Positions 1 through 12,703 of a stretch of 64,000 nucleotides of DNA are shown one piece after another; position 1 is the stretch's first letter, and each line of letters opens with the position of its first letter. Position numbers and translations under genes: made by a program. Source of the stretch: Phallusia mammillata. Taxonomy: Eukaryota; Chordata; Ascidiacea; Phlebobranchia; Ascidiidae. The notes under the pieces are model-generated. The model ran no database searches. It was not told the DNA's origin and saw only the letters and a program-made list of their open reading frames with translations. The DNA lies in the NCBI GenBank assembly GCA_003260075.1, contig QLIY01000189.1, positions 87,845 to 151,844 on the forward strand. Reading direction: 5' to 3'.

Positions 1-1122
1 TTTTAATGTTTAATATTGTCATTTAAAAGTTGAAACCAGCTTACCACAGTAAGCGAAAGTGCATGAAAGTGGAAAACCACTTCTAATTAAGCTATTGTAA
101 GAATTCAAGCCAAACCAATGTTATCTGGCATATTGCATGGACTTTACTTTCACTAAATTGTATTACGCTAAATATGGTAGTAACAATCTTGATCTTGAAA
201 CCCTAATAACTACGTTATAAAAAATCAGGTTCAGTAAATGGGTGGATTTTTAATCGCCAAGTAAATGTTCGAGTGAAAAGAGAAAGCCTTGGCCCCTGCA
301 TAGGCAATAGGTACGTACTGTTGTTTTCGGCTAAACTTACAATCGCCAATAGTTTGTTTTGATTTCATGGGGCACCATATAATACTTTTGTAAATATTTG
401 TTAATGAAATTAAACAACACAACATTTTACATTCAGGTAATGTTGGTTTTGGAACTTATAGTTCTATTCCAGTACTGGCCCGGGAAATAGTTTCCAGTAA
501 TTTGTTACGGTAGGCTACACACTACACAGGCAAATGTTCCCGCTCATCCAAACCAATTTTTTCTACTTACCAAATTTGTACAGCTCGGCTAATAAAGTGA
601 CTTATACAACTGTATAATATAGGCTACGTTCTCCTGCTAGTTTTGTAAAAAATGGTTGGCGGTATTTTTGGCGTTAAACGTTTTTTGTTTGGCTCTTTTT
701 TGTTGTGGTTGGCGCTTTTTTAGTTTTTGGCACCTTTCATCATTTTTTATCTGGCAACCCTGTTGGTAAACAACGTGTCGCTTACTGGGTCATTTTTTTA
801 AACTTGGATCTACTTAACAATGATTTGGGATGATTTTACTTAAAAAACGGAATTGTTTATGCAAGCAAAAAGGAATTGGTGACAACCCGCGTCTATGTAC
901 GAATTTGTTACGCTGTATTTTCCCATTAGGAAAGACAAATACCATGGGCAAAAAGGTGAGTTTGTTAAATCAAACCAAACCTTTACAACTTGCGGTCCTT
1001 GTGGTTTTTACATTACTCAGAAAACGAGAAAAATTGGAATTAAATTAAAATGCACAAATGGCTTTAAAGTTTTTCGATCGGAGAAATTCTGCATGCAAAA
1101 CTTGACATGTGTTTGCGTTCTT
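1..1122. other. Upstream intergenic sequence, nothing recognised
   Basis: AT-rich non-coding DNA to the left of the first repeat element. The open frames are short, lack splice context and resemble no protein family I know. No RNA gene or promoter motif was recognised. Confidence 0.5.
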
Positions 1123-1130
1123 GTTTAGGT

Positions 1131-1421
1131 CAGTGGTTCCCAACCTTTTGTGGACCATGGGCCCCCTTAAAGTAACGTTTTGGCCTCGTGGCCCCCTTCA
1201 AGTTAACTTTTAGGACCTGTGGCCCCCTTAAAATGTAGATAGCAATCTCGCGTTAGCATGTTGTATTAATTTTGGCCTTAAACAGATCTAATGGAGTAAA
1301 TGAGAGTGATAAACCTCACTATAAACAAATAGTATGTGAAATCGTCGATTAAATTCGGGAATAAAGTTAAAGTGAAAATGACTTTTAGTGGGGGGCCATG
1401 GGCCCTGGTTGGGAACCACTG
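1131..1421. mobile_element. hAT-type MITE, 291 bp, with perfect 8-bp target duplication
   Basis: The left end CAGTGGTTCCCAACC is exactly inverted at the right end (GGTTGGGAACCACTG). Both sides carry the same 8-bp duplication GTTTAGGT (1123-1130 and 1422-1429). Terminal inverted repeats of this form with 8-bp duplications are typical of hAT transposons. There is no transposase, so it is a non-autonomous element. It lies about 450 bp upstream of the Pellino start codon. The perfect duplication suggests a fairly young insertion. Confidence 0.9.
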
Positions 1422-1869
1422 GTTTAGGTCAAAGTGAATCGGTTCATCGTTTTTCTGCCACATGAGGCGGGTGAACGACGAAATCAGACCAGGCCACAAC
1501 ATCAACAGACGTCAGTTCGCCTGTCACCAATAAAACTCTTTCGGCGTGGCGTGGGTTTTTTGATTGTTTGTGCACTTCGGGAACAAAAGTACCTAACAGG
1601 GATTCGCAAGAATCGAAAGGTGTCGTTTAACACTAGATTGCCGTCCAGCACAGTTATGACTTAACAGACAACTTTCGCAGTAAATGCAGGGTGTTTGTTT
1701 TCGGTTAAAAATTATAGTATTAATGTTCATTGTTCAGGTTGTTATCACAGCTAAATCATTTTCACAATTTTACGCAGTGTTAACTTTAATCTGAAAAATA
1801 AGGTGCTAAGGTGTCAGTTTAGTTCGTTTGTTTTTTGCTCCACTCCGCTGACTGTGACAAAGCAACTTA

Positions 1870-4800
1870 ATGAAGTCAGAGAAGATGGAAGTTTCTATGC
1901 CAGCTGCCAGCAAATTGCCTGGCCCTGTACCCATGGATGTACAAGTATCAGGAATACCAGCAACATCAGATGATTTGCCGTCCTTTTCCCAATATCGGAA
2001 TACAAACTGTGACTTGCACAATCAAGGATCAAGCAAACTGATCAACCAAAACTCTTGTGACGATGAAATAATATATGGACAACTTATTGTTTTAGGGTAC
2101 ATTTACATTCTAACTTCTTTTACCAGATGTTGATGTTTTGAGTCATGAATATGTTACTTATGCACAAACGTTTTGTTGATTAATATCTCTAGACAGTATA
2201 CAACATATTTTATCTTTATCGTATCAGATACATAAGACAAGTACAGAAATGAATAACTTTCCACGATCTACCTTTGGTGGTCTGGATAACTCATGCTGAA
2301 CTATATTGCGAGTTTTGTGTGATTGGTGTTTATCAATTGCCTTGTAAACATAATATAGTTTGTTCATCTAAAATGCTTTTGCTTGACTTGTATGTCAATA
2401 TGATGAGAACATACTTTAACTTTTTTTGTTTTGTAGAACAAATGGAACTCTTCCTGGTGGTGACAAAGGACGAAGAAGAAGTTGTTTTACGTTAAGAAGA
2501 AGAAAAAAACCAAATGGTGTAAAACCATCTGAGCAGCACCAAGTTTTACCAAAAGCATCACATTCGGAGGTTACTTGAATTTGATTATGTTTGACTATTT
2601 TATTCATTTTTTTAGTGTATATTTTTTTAAGTGTACATTTCTTTAATATTGTATATATAATGTTTTTATCATGGTAAAAAACCACACTGTTTTGTACTGT
2701 CAGTAAAATGAAGGGCCCTGAACACCATCTTGCTGTCATATTGATTGCAATGCTATAAATATTTAATGCAACATACACTTGATTTTGTTGTGTTATTTTT
2801 GCTAAATTGAAAATGGTGTGCATTCTGACATTTTATAAGCATAGTAGTTGTTTGCAAAGCCTGGTTTTGGTTTGATCATTTTTTTATCAATCAAAATACT
2901 CTATTATGCATCTTTGTGTTTGCAGGCGTTTAATCGGAAAGACCATCATAGTGTTTCATATACCTTACCTAGAAGTGTTGTTGTTGTACCCTATGTCGAA
3001 GATCCAGACACAGATATGTTTCAGGTAGGTCCATTATTATGTATGTAAACCAACAATATGCAAAACTACATTTGAAAGTTGTCACATACACGCACAGCAG
3101 TTTTAGGGTGTGATCTGAGAAATTACTTTTAGCTAATGTACTTACAATTACTCTCACAGTGATATTTGAATTTCTAAGTGCACACACTCACATGCCATTT
3201 ACAGCGGCACGAACTCTTGTGTAAATGTAAACTTAACATTATATGTACTCAGATGTTTAGCTGTAGAATGCACATCATGACTACATCCCAGTTTCGCAAA
3301 GTAAACAGTTAAACCATGTCTGGTTATCAGTCTTGGCATTTTAGAGTGGGTGGTGCCATTTCTTCTGCTCTGACTTTCAGTAAACAACTCTTGTATTCAT
3401 ATTACAATATGGTCGCACACTTGTTATAAAGGTTGGTTTGAATCTATATGTAGCAGGAAATGGGGTGATAATGTATTGCTTTAATGTGTGCATATCAAAA
3501 TTGCCAGGTTTTTTTCATCTCTGGTGAGAAAATAATGGCTTTAGGGCATTATTAGATCTGCCCGACATTCTTTTACTTTGTGTCAGAGCATGACCACTGC
3601 TTGCAACAAAATTCTATCAAACACAGAATAGTTGTGTTATATTTGTGGCTCCTGTTACTTTTTTGCTTTTTGGAAAAGTCAACTTGGTGCTAGTGGCTAT
3701 AATATGCCTAAATAATTTACATGTAAACATTTACCCACACTCTGTTGCTGGTGTGTGCAAAATTCTGGACAGTCAATATTTTCATTTTAAAGTCGGGAAA
3801 AATAAACGTGTTGTACCCTTCCGGACAAACACCGCTCGTTTACAAGAAACGTAGCTGAAGTGATTGCTGGCTTTTGGACACAACTAGTGGGACGTTATTG
3901 CCAAGGCGTATCGTCAACGATTCGACTGGCTTTATGCAACGATCCTAAAAGTTATAGGGCTTACAGTGCCAGTGAAGCGATCAACCTCAACCGTGACTAC
4001 GTTATAGTTTGTAAAGATTTTCAAAATTGCAAAGTCACTTGGTGTTGTTTAACATCCTGGCATAAAGCGTAGCAGCACGTTAGCCAGTGCAAAATGAGAC
4101 AAGATTGGAATGAGATACAGAGGTGTTTTACAAGCTTCAAAATGTCATGGTTGTGGAATTTCCACTTCACATAGCAACTGACGCTTGAACCGCTTCATCG
4201 CACCTGTATTGAACAACGCAAGGGGATAAACTTCCGACATTCATAACAGAGGAAATGATTGTACTGCCCGAAACCCTACTCCTCCACAGTGCCCTGTCTA
4301 AAATTGCGTTGGGAAACACCATTACGTAGGTGAAGTTTTCAAGCCAATCTGTGTTTGTACGAAAAGTAAACCCGGGGTACAGAACTATTTTTCCAGTGGT
4401 TTGTCAGACCACAGAATGCTTTTGTCTCATACAATTTTTGTTTAGTTTGTTACCCAACATAAAGTATAGATAGCTTTTACAGGCAGAGTTTTCTGGTCGA
4501 ACATTTGGGTAGTGTGTGCAACCCATCCCACTGGGCGTGTTTGCTTCGGTTCAGGACTATCAAGTTCCAAACGTCAGCATAATATTCAAGAATATCCCGG
4601 GATAGATTTGCGAAGTTTACTTGTCAGTCAACAGGGCGATGTGAAACGCGTTTAACCCACAAATTTGCATATAATTGAGGGCAATATGCACAGACAAGAA
4701 AATCGGCAACACGTTTAGTTGGTGACAAAACTTCGTAGCCTTTGGCCAACTCACGTTTGACCGGCATTTAAAATAGTGGTGGCGTTACGGCGAAAAAAAG

Positions 4801-7800
4801 AATATTCGTTGTTTCAGAAAAAAGTCAATGAGTACAAAGATACATATATTGGTAGTTATTATTAGCTTGGTTTATTCATGGGATGTGTCATCGGTTAATC
4901 ATCGATTTTTATTTCATCGTACCACACGATTGGGCTTTTGACTGACGCTTTTTTGACTGTGCTGTGATTGGAAATATCAGCTTGAAGCACCAAGCAGAGT
5001 AAAGTGGTGCAAACAAAACACCAGTAGACGTCCACCGCTTGTGCGAAACACAAACACGACACCTCGGCGCTACTCCCCGTCGCTCTTACAAAGGAACTTT
5101 AAACACTTTGGCCCTTACACCAACGTCTTGTCGCTTTCACTTCTAGCTCCTATGTTTGTGTGCGTGCAGGCTGTGTGCTAACGCCGACGGCCTGCGTACG
5201 TCACAAGTTGTGAGTGACGTTGTCCCGTGACCCCCCTTTCTCCTAAATGTTATGACGTAACTCAGTTGCGTCCGTGTGGTGTACACTGAAGATCCAGACG
5301 AGTTTACTGAAAGTTGTGTAACAATTTATTTGCGACTATTTTTATGTGTCTCAACCTATTTCCGCTTGCGTGGGTAGGTAGGACCAGCGATAACCCAGTA
5401 GTTGGTAGGCTACGCTAATTTGAAAAAAATGTTATGTATTCCATGGAATTTTGATCAGCTGCACTTGTCAACGGCCATTTAGCCATTGATTGATTTTTCT
5501 ATTTGTTGCTACTTCGCAATTGAATCTCACTTGTCTAAGCAAACTTTTCGGTCGCCTGGTACCCATGTTACAGCAAACAGCTGTAAACATGGGTGACCCC
5601 ATTAAGAGGGCATTGGAAGGCAGCGTTTGGATAAAAACTGAATACCGCGTGTTACTTCTCAATATCACACACTTTTTTGAAACCTTCACTTGAGTTTTGT
5701 TGCATATTGAAAGTCTAGTGGAGTGTAAATGCCAAATCGACTTTTGGTTTTTGTTCGACTGAGTGGTTTGTTACTTGCCCTCAATACATCGATTTCCATT
5801 TAGTTGCACTTCATTGCCCCTAAAACAGACATCCTAGCCGACCATCTCACTAATGGCGAATTTCAGCGAGACTGACCGTTGTGATTAACAAATTAATGCC
5901 GTCTTATCGCTCTCATACATCAGCGCCGTTGCCATATCTAAGCCGTCACCCAAAATAAGAATGTTCTGAAATTTTCACACTTTAAATTAAATTTCGTACG
6001 TTTTGCGTCGCGCGAAAGCAAGACTTGTTTATGTACAATCTTGATAGGATAAAAACTTAGTAAACTGGGGATGTGGTTCATTATGTCCGCCGGTTTCGCA
6101 GTAATGTTTGTTACCTAACGATGTATATCGTCGCAAAAGGTAATGCTCAAAATAGTACAGTATTTGGTGTAAAGGGCAAGTTCAAACAATTTTTTCTTGC
6201 ATATAAAAAATTGAAACTTTTGCAAGTAAACTCGTTCAATTCGAAAACTTTTTGAACTATCTTTAAAATACTTTAGCGTAATCATTGCTGATATTTCGTA
6301 AAGGCAATAAAATACTGCTATGTTTTGTAACTTATTTTTTGTGTGTGGAGTTAAAAAAGTGCGGGTCAAAGCCAAAACATCACCGAAACAGCGAATTGGT
6401 GGTTATGATTTGGTCCACCGAAACTTATGTTTCACACCACTCTACTCCGAACTACCGTGTCAATCCTCCCCCACAACATGTGCGTTTTTATTTCTTGATT
6501 GTTACTTTCCCATCACATCCGACGCTCTCACCACTGGACCATAAAGGTCGCGGCCTGTGAGTCCCGAACCATCTGCTTTACACATGGTCGAGCCACACGG
6601 TAAATGGGAGCGGCGTGTCTAATGAATCATTAATTGTACGTTGCCGCTGCTTAGCTGGATTCAGCTAGGTTACTCTGTATCAGAAGGCACATACAACCGG
6701 CTCTCCGCACTCGGGCACTTAAGACAGCCGGCGGCAAGCCAGTGCAATTAGCCGGTAACAATTGATGTTTCTCTGATTGGTCGTGCAGTCAAGCATTTAA
6801 TCGCCTCTCCGGGGCATTGGGAATATTACATATATATTGTTTTTGGCCGAACATTGGAGGGCAATAACTTAAAATTGTGTTTTGATGAGTACAAGCACCA
6901 CACGTTAACCTTCGGACTTATTCGTTGGATCGGTGTATTTTTGTACTTTTGTCACCTGACCAGGCAAGGTGTGGGTTGGTATTATACAAACACTGCTGCG
7001 GTTTCGATTGCTCATGTGAGTTAACACCGATTTCGATTCTTTTGCACTTTCGCTTTTCTCGCACACAGACTGCCAACACAATGACACACCGGTCAACAAA
7101 ATTTTGTGAAGGTAATTAAGGTGGACTAAATTTCGTGAGGAAGTAACCAAGACAGTTTCTGTTCTGTGTTGCATTATGTAAAGGCAAAATTTTGCACTTC
7201 TTGGGGTGAATAGCATCCACCAACATAAACTTAACGTTTGCAATAGCTTATTTAATGAACGATGTTGCAATTGACTACAGTTATGGAAATTGCACTGTTT
7301 TGCATTTGAACTATAGAAAGTCCCGAATGTATATATGGCATGCCACGCACATTACATCATTCCACACCTCAGCACATAACTCAGGAGGTTTGCGGTGTTA
7401 GGCTTTTGGCGGGAATCCTATGCCGCCTTTGTCATTGATAAAAGCGGCCGATCTGACGCTCTTATGCGTGTAGACTTGCCCAGACCTGCCCCACTCCGCC
7501 GCTGCTTGCTGGGCACACACCGTTACCAACAACGCGCGTTTTACGAATGCTCGATGGTCTTCGATCTCGGCATTTCTCTTGCTGCACAGAACAGCTGGTC
7601 GATTGCGCTATTCCCGGGAGATTACGTCGGCTGTCAATGACGAAATCTGTCAAAGTCCAAAACTGGATATTTATAAAAAAACAAACCTGTATCAAAACTT
7701 AAATTCAAACAAATAAAAACTTTTTTATACTGAACTGAGTGTCAAACAAACACTAAAACAGCTTTTTTAGGCATTTTAAATTGACAAGACATGTTACAAA

Positions 7801-10800
7801 AATTGTTCTTTGAAAGGATAGTTTCTGATTCTACTGTTTAACCTGCTTTTTTGTCTTAAAATACCATTTTATTGCAACACAAACACAGAAAGTCATTATG
7901 TTTGTGGACAAGACACATGTTTAAATGTGTTTTTATTACTCTGCCTTAGCGACAATGCTGATGGTTTATCAAAAGGCAAAGATTTACATCACATCATGTG
8001 CTTAGGGGAACTTTTGTTTTATGCATAAATATTTGAGTAAATGTTTTGTTTGACAAACAATGTTCAGGTATTGTAAAACACTTTTTACCTTATAATTCTC
8101 ACAATTAATTAAATTCTATGGTTTTGTTTCTGCTTTGACATTTATTTTCCCTCAACGTAACATTTATTTTCCCTTTTTCCTAAAGATTGGCAGATCTACT
8201 GAAGAACCCATTGACTTTGTGGTCATGGACATCTTGCCTGGAATGTCAATACCTACCAATTCCACTGACCAACAACCACAACAGAGCACGATATCAAGGC
8301 AAGCCCTGCGTTTTCAAGTGTTAAAACCTTTGTAATGCATTTTACATGGTACAACACACCTGTGGTGGTTATATCACACCAACTTATTTCTTTCACTGTG
8401 TATTAATGCATTCAAGAATCCCATTTGCATACTTAGAGCATAACCATCAATCTAATAGTAATTCCGATTTTTAATACCGAAGTGCTTCAAAAATTAGTGT
8501 TGAATATACTATAAAATGTTACTGACTAGTTTTTGTGATGTGTTAAATTTGTTTGTTTAGTTTATGTGTCAAATAGTTTGTTGAATGTTATACAGCTACA
8601 GTATTTAACCAACTTGTTCCTTGCAGGTTTGCCTGTCGTATAGTGTGTGATCGAAAGCCACCTTACACAGCAAGAATATATGCTGCAGGCTTTGATACCT
8701 CAATGAACATCATTTTGGGAGTAAGTCTCACTGATTTACATGTACCTTTCATAAAAAAGTTGCTTCTCTGCTGTTCTTAAATCCACATATAGCTGGCCAG
8801 TTTTTATTTGCCTACTAAACTTAAACACATTACAAAAGCATCGTTGGAATAAAATGCTTTGCACAGAAATTATTTGTGAAATTTGTGAAAAGAAAGTATT
8901 TAAAAACTATACAGCTTAATGGATTCCCCACACAAATGCGTACAGCATGAAGTGAAATTAACTAACTTTTGTATGCACAGCCGAATTTTTAATGTAAACA
9001 TTGCTGTGATTGTTGTCAATTAAAAAATACATCCTATCATTATAGATCAAAACATAATATTGTTTTTACAACACTTCTGTTATTCTAATCAAGACAATTT
9101 TATATAAGAATGTAATATAACACATGTTTAAATTAAAATTCTTTTGGTTGGTAGATGTTGTGAACAGAATATGTCAATATAACTTATTCCTTTTTTTAGG
9201 AAAAAGCTCCAAAGTGGATGATAGAAAAAGGGGGTAATAAGATTATGGATGGTCTTACAACTAACGGCGTATTGATTATGCAGCCGAAAAACGGCTTTAG
9301 CCAGCAATCTGAACCCACCCAGTGGAAAGAAACCTCTTTGTGTGGGGATATTTATCGACTAAGGGAATCCCGTTCTGCACAATCACCTGGTGCAAAGGTT
9401 TGTTTTGTGCAAAGTGTTGTCAGGAGACTGATTGCCACATAACTCTGAAAAAATGCTTGGAGAGCTTGGTTGTGTCTGTCAAGTGGCGCTTAAGGGCTTC
9501 TTTGTTACGCAAAATGGTGTACTGCTTGCCATTGTGTTAGCTTGTGTGTATTTCAACCGCATATGAGACTTAAATGTACACAATAAAACCATGTCAATGC
9601 ATCAATGTTTTTTCAAAAGGATTGTATTTGTAATTTTTTTTCCTCCTGCAAAGTGATTTGTCAAGAAACTGCAGCTTGTAATCTGCCCTGGCATGTATAG
9701 GCAAGCCAGCTGTGTTTGACTGGTACACCAAGCAACCATGTCAACATTTATTCAGCTTTCAAGCTTAGACCTGTCCACTGATCCGCTCTCAGTTCATTTT
9801 CCATAAAAGAAGATGTAAAAAAGTTGTGCATACATTTTGTCAAAGCACGGGATTACTATTAAACTAACCTGTTATGTAAAGTCCTTAAATTGCCCATCAA
9901 ACTGCTTACAACTACGGTTTCATTTTATTACTTGGAATTCTTTAAAAATATATCTGAACTGATTTGTTGCATAGATGACTATGGTTTAGTTTTGATTAGT
10001 GCATATTATAACCTATTTGGTTGCAGGTGGAGAGCGACAACAACATTCTTGTAAATGGAACTCTTATTGACCTCTGTGGCGCCACCCTATTGTGGAGATC
10101 TTCAAGTAATGCAGAATGCATGCCGGTAAGTATCACTATGTCATCTATGATACACATGTTTTTACTTATTTCCTTTCCATTTTACATGGCCTTTGCAATG
10201 TTTCTGGCTGGAACATATAACCTTAATTCATTTTTTTAAGATTTTAAAGTCTAGGTTTAATGTTTTTTGGTTTGTTGTTTTTTGGTTGTTGGTAAACTAA
10301 TGCTGTTTATGGTTGACTGCAAGGCATCTTTATGTGTTTTAATCATACAATAACAATTTTGAAATCACCACCTTGTGGCTCTGGGATGTTTACAGGTCAT
10401 TGCGCAGGACATTGTCAAAAAATACTGAAAAGTTTTGCTTGGATATTGCAATATTCGGCACCCAAGTTTCCACATGTGAAATGAAGCAATGTTTGCCAAT
10501 AAGTGGGAAAATCTATTGGGGGGGGGGGGGAAGGACATTGTCAAAAAATACTGAAAAGTTTTTCTTGGATATTGCAATATTCGGCACCCAAGTTTACACA
10601 TGTGAAATGAAGCAATGTTTGCCAATAAGTGGGAAAATCTATTGTTGAATAAAAGTCATGACATAAACTCCATTTGCAGCTTTTTACCAAAAAACAACAA
10701 CATTTTGTTGAAGTGTTGCACCCCTTGCTTTAATTGTCATTGAAAGCTGTGTGACTATCATGGCAGTGAACTTTTAATACCAATGTACACCTTCAAATTC

Positions 10801-12703
10801 TATGTTTGGTTATCACCAAGTTGTATGTGTAGTTAAAATACTCAATTTTGACCCAGGACTTGTGGAGCCAGTTTATGGCATTGGTAAACATTTTTTGATT
10901 ATATTTGACTTAGGTTGGGTCCCCTACCCCAGCGCTTCCCAACCGGTGGGCCGCGGCCCACTGGTGGTCCGCGACGTACTTTCTGGTGGGCCGTGAAGCT
11001 TTTCAAACTATTACCATACCAATATAGAAGTTAAAAAAAGTTACACAGTTTGTGTGAACGTACTTTCAAATTTAACCTTTTTTCTCAAAAATATAAAATT
11101 ATTCACTATGAAAGCCGCATAAGATTACACGTTAAACAAAGTTTGATTACACAAACAAACTGCAATTGTCGCGTCACAACAGTTGTACTAGTTGTTGTAA
11201 AATTAAGCTGTAACTGTCTTTGTTAGCTTTATTTGGTCTTTGAGTAGCTACAAAATAAATAGTTTTTTTCCCCAGAAAGTAGTAATGATCTCATAAATGA
11301 TATCAAATCAGCAAGCTCAGGCTTCACATTAACAGAAGTATTGCTTGTGCGGTTATTATTTATCTGTCAATTTTAGTTCTTTTCCTTTGTGGTTTTGTCG
11401 CAATATTAAATGGTGGTCCGCCAAAAAAAGTATTTTTTTAAATGGGTCGCGAGCTGGAAAAGGTTGGGAAGCACTGCCCTTCCCCACTAAAACCAAAAAT
11501 AACTTACTCTGTGTGGTTTTTGGTGTTTATTGATTTCCTGCAGTTTGTCCATGTACATTTGGCATGCAGCAAGTGGTTGGTTTTAGCTGAAACTTTTACA
11601 GCCGGTACTATAGCTATGAAGCTGTGCATTCTGTATTTATTTGACTCAACAATACATCTTATTGTGTGTGTGAAATGATAACATGGTAAAAGGTTTCTTT
11701 CTGTTTGAAAAACAACTTAAATTATGGTGGTACAATTGCAGACCCCCAGACATATTGACCAGCTCATCCAAAATCTTAACCTCGGACGACCCCAATGCCC
11801 TGTGGGTTTGACGACACTAGCATTCCCACGAAGGAGTCGTGCAACTCGTGAAACAGAAAAACAGCCCTGGGTGTATGTTGAATGTGGTCATGTTCATGGA
11901 AGAATCAGTTGGGGCTACCAGGGAGAGGAAGAAATGATGTGTCCATTGTGCAGATCTGTAAGTATCCTGAAATGATGTGTTGAATTTTACATGTACTATC
12001 ATTAAACCTTTTAAATGTTTTTTGTAAATTATTCGTCACTGTGAATCTATTTTTGTTAGTAAATGTAAGGGAAACTTATACAAATATGATGTAAATGCAA
12101 GAAAACACTTAAGTGATACTGTATATGAAAACCTAACAATTTGATTTGTTTGATGATCAGTTTAAAACAGGTAAAATAAAAATGAATTATTAACCAACTT
12201 CCATTCATCACAAACCAGTAATGCATGCATCAGCAGACAAATATAACAACATCCTGTCATTTTTCAGGTTGGCAAGTATGTTCCTCTGTGGATAGGAAAT
12301 GAACCAGCATTTTATATCGACACTGGGTCACCTACACACTGTTTTGTGCCATGTGGACATGTCTGTTCACAACAAACTGCTAAGTATGTTGGGTAAAATA
12401 TACACTAACACTTTGCAAAGGGCGGGCAGTTGATATCTACATCTATACAAGATACATATACAACTTACCAACGGTTTATTTAAAGAGTTTTGTTAAAGTA
12501 CATGTATGTGTGAGCACATGTATACGGCAGTCTTACAATTATGTTCACGTTTCAAATTTTTACCACTCTTCTTTAGATACTGGTCTCAAACAGCTCTACC
12601 TCATGGCACACAAGCCTACAACGCCGCATGTCCGTTCTGTGCTACACCTCTAGAGGGAGACCAAGGCTTTAAAAAGCTTATATGGCAGCAGCCTGTTGAC
12701 TGA
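1870..12703 (+). CDS. PELI: Pellino E3 ubiquitin-protein ligase, complete (10 exons, 473 aa)
   Basis: Exons: 1870-2096, 2437-2569, 2926-3024, 8186-8298, 8627-8720, 9200-9397, 10027-10125, 11742-11957, 12268-12383, 12577-12703 (1,422 nt, all phases consistent). Residues from about 70 to 320 match the Pellino core, a non-canonical FHA phosphothreonine-binding domain; landmarks are YGQLIVLG, DTDMFQ and DLCGATLLWR. The C-terminal RING-like part has C340, CGH 369-371, H373, C388-x2-C391, CGH 422-424, C426 and C450-x2-C453. Family role: ubiquitination of IRAK kinases and other partners in Toll/IL-1 receptor signalling, in the cytoplasm. The first ~65 residues are lineage-specific. The start is the first ATG of the frame that runs into exon 1, and an untranslated upstream exon cannot be excluded. 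Intron 3 is 5.2 kb. Intron 4 begins with GC, not GT. All core residues are present, so the gene looks functional. Confidence 0.95.
3025..8185. other. Long Pellino intron 3, no embedded gene recognised
   Basis: This 5.2-kb intron is far longer than its neighbours. A more GC-rich, CpG-containing part at about 4.9-5.3 kb could be regulatory, but no specific site is clear. A tRNA-like patch at about 6.5-6.6 kb on the minus strand has an A-box-like string (TGGTCCAGTGGT) and a B-box-like GGTTCGGGACTC, but in the wrong order for one tRNA. It may be a SINE remnant. No supported exon was found. Confidence 0.4.
8299..8626 (+). other. Non-canonical GC-AG intron in Pellino
   Basis: The donor reads AAG|GCAAGC and the acceptor TTGCAG|G. 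Only this junction joins the TISR and FACRIVCDR blocks in frame, and both are conserved in Pellino proteins. No GT lies at a usable position. A strong match around GC is what known GC-AG introns show. Confidence 0.85.
10406..10644. repeat. 113-bp sequence copied either side of a G run (probable assembly artefact)
   Basis: Positions 10406-10518 and 10532-10644 are nearly identical, differing at a few bases, and are separated by G at 10518-10530. It lies inside Pellino intron 7 and has no coding effect. The arrangement matches the other G-run joins in this window. Confidence 0.85.
10930..11476. mobile_element. hAT-type non-autonomous element, 547 bp, in Pellino intron 7
   Basis: Terminal inverted repeats CAGCGCTTCCCAACC and GGTTGGGAAGCACTG, one mismatch between the arms. 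The flanking 8-mers CCCTACCC (10922-10929) and CCCTTCCC (11477-11484) agree at 7 of 8 positions. Subterminal GGTGGGCCGCGGCCC and GGTGGTCCGC motifs recur near both ends. No transposase frame survives. Confidence 0.85.

Noticed and set aside
6450..6620. Possible tRNA gene or SINE on the minus strand
   Set aside because: A-box-like and B-box-like strings are in the wrong order for one tRNA and I could not fold a cloverleaf.
10365..10648. Open frames on both strands with an internal peptide repeat in Pellino intron 7
   Set aside because: They span a copy / G-run / copy join and have no coding context.
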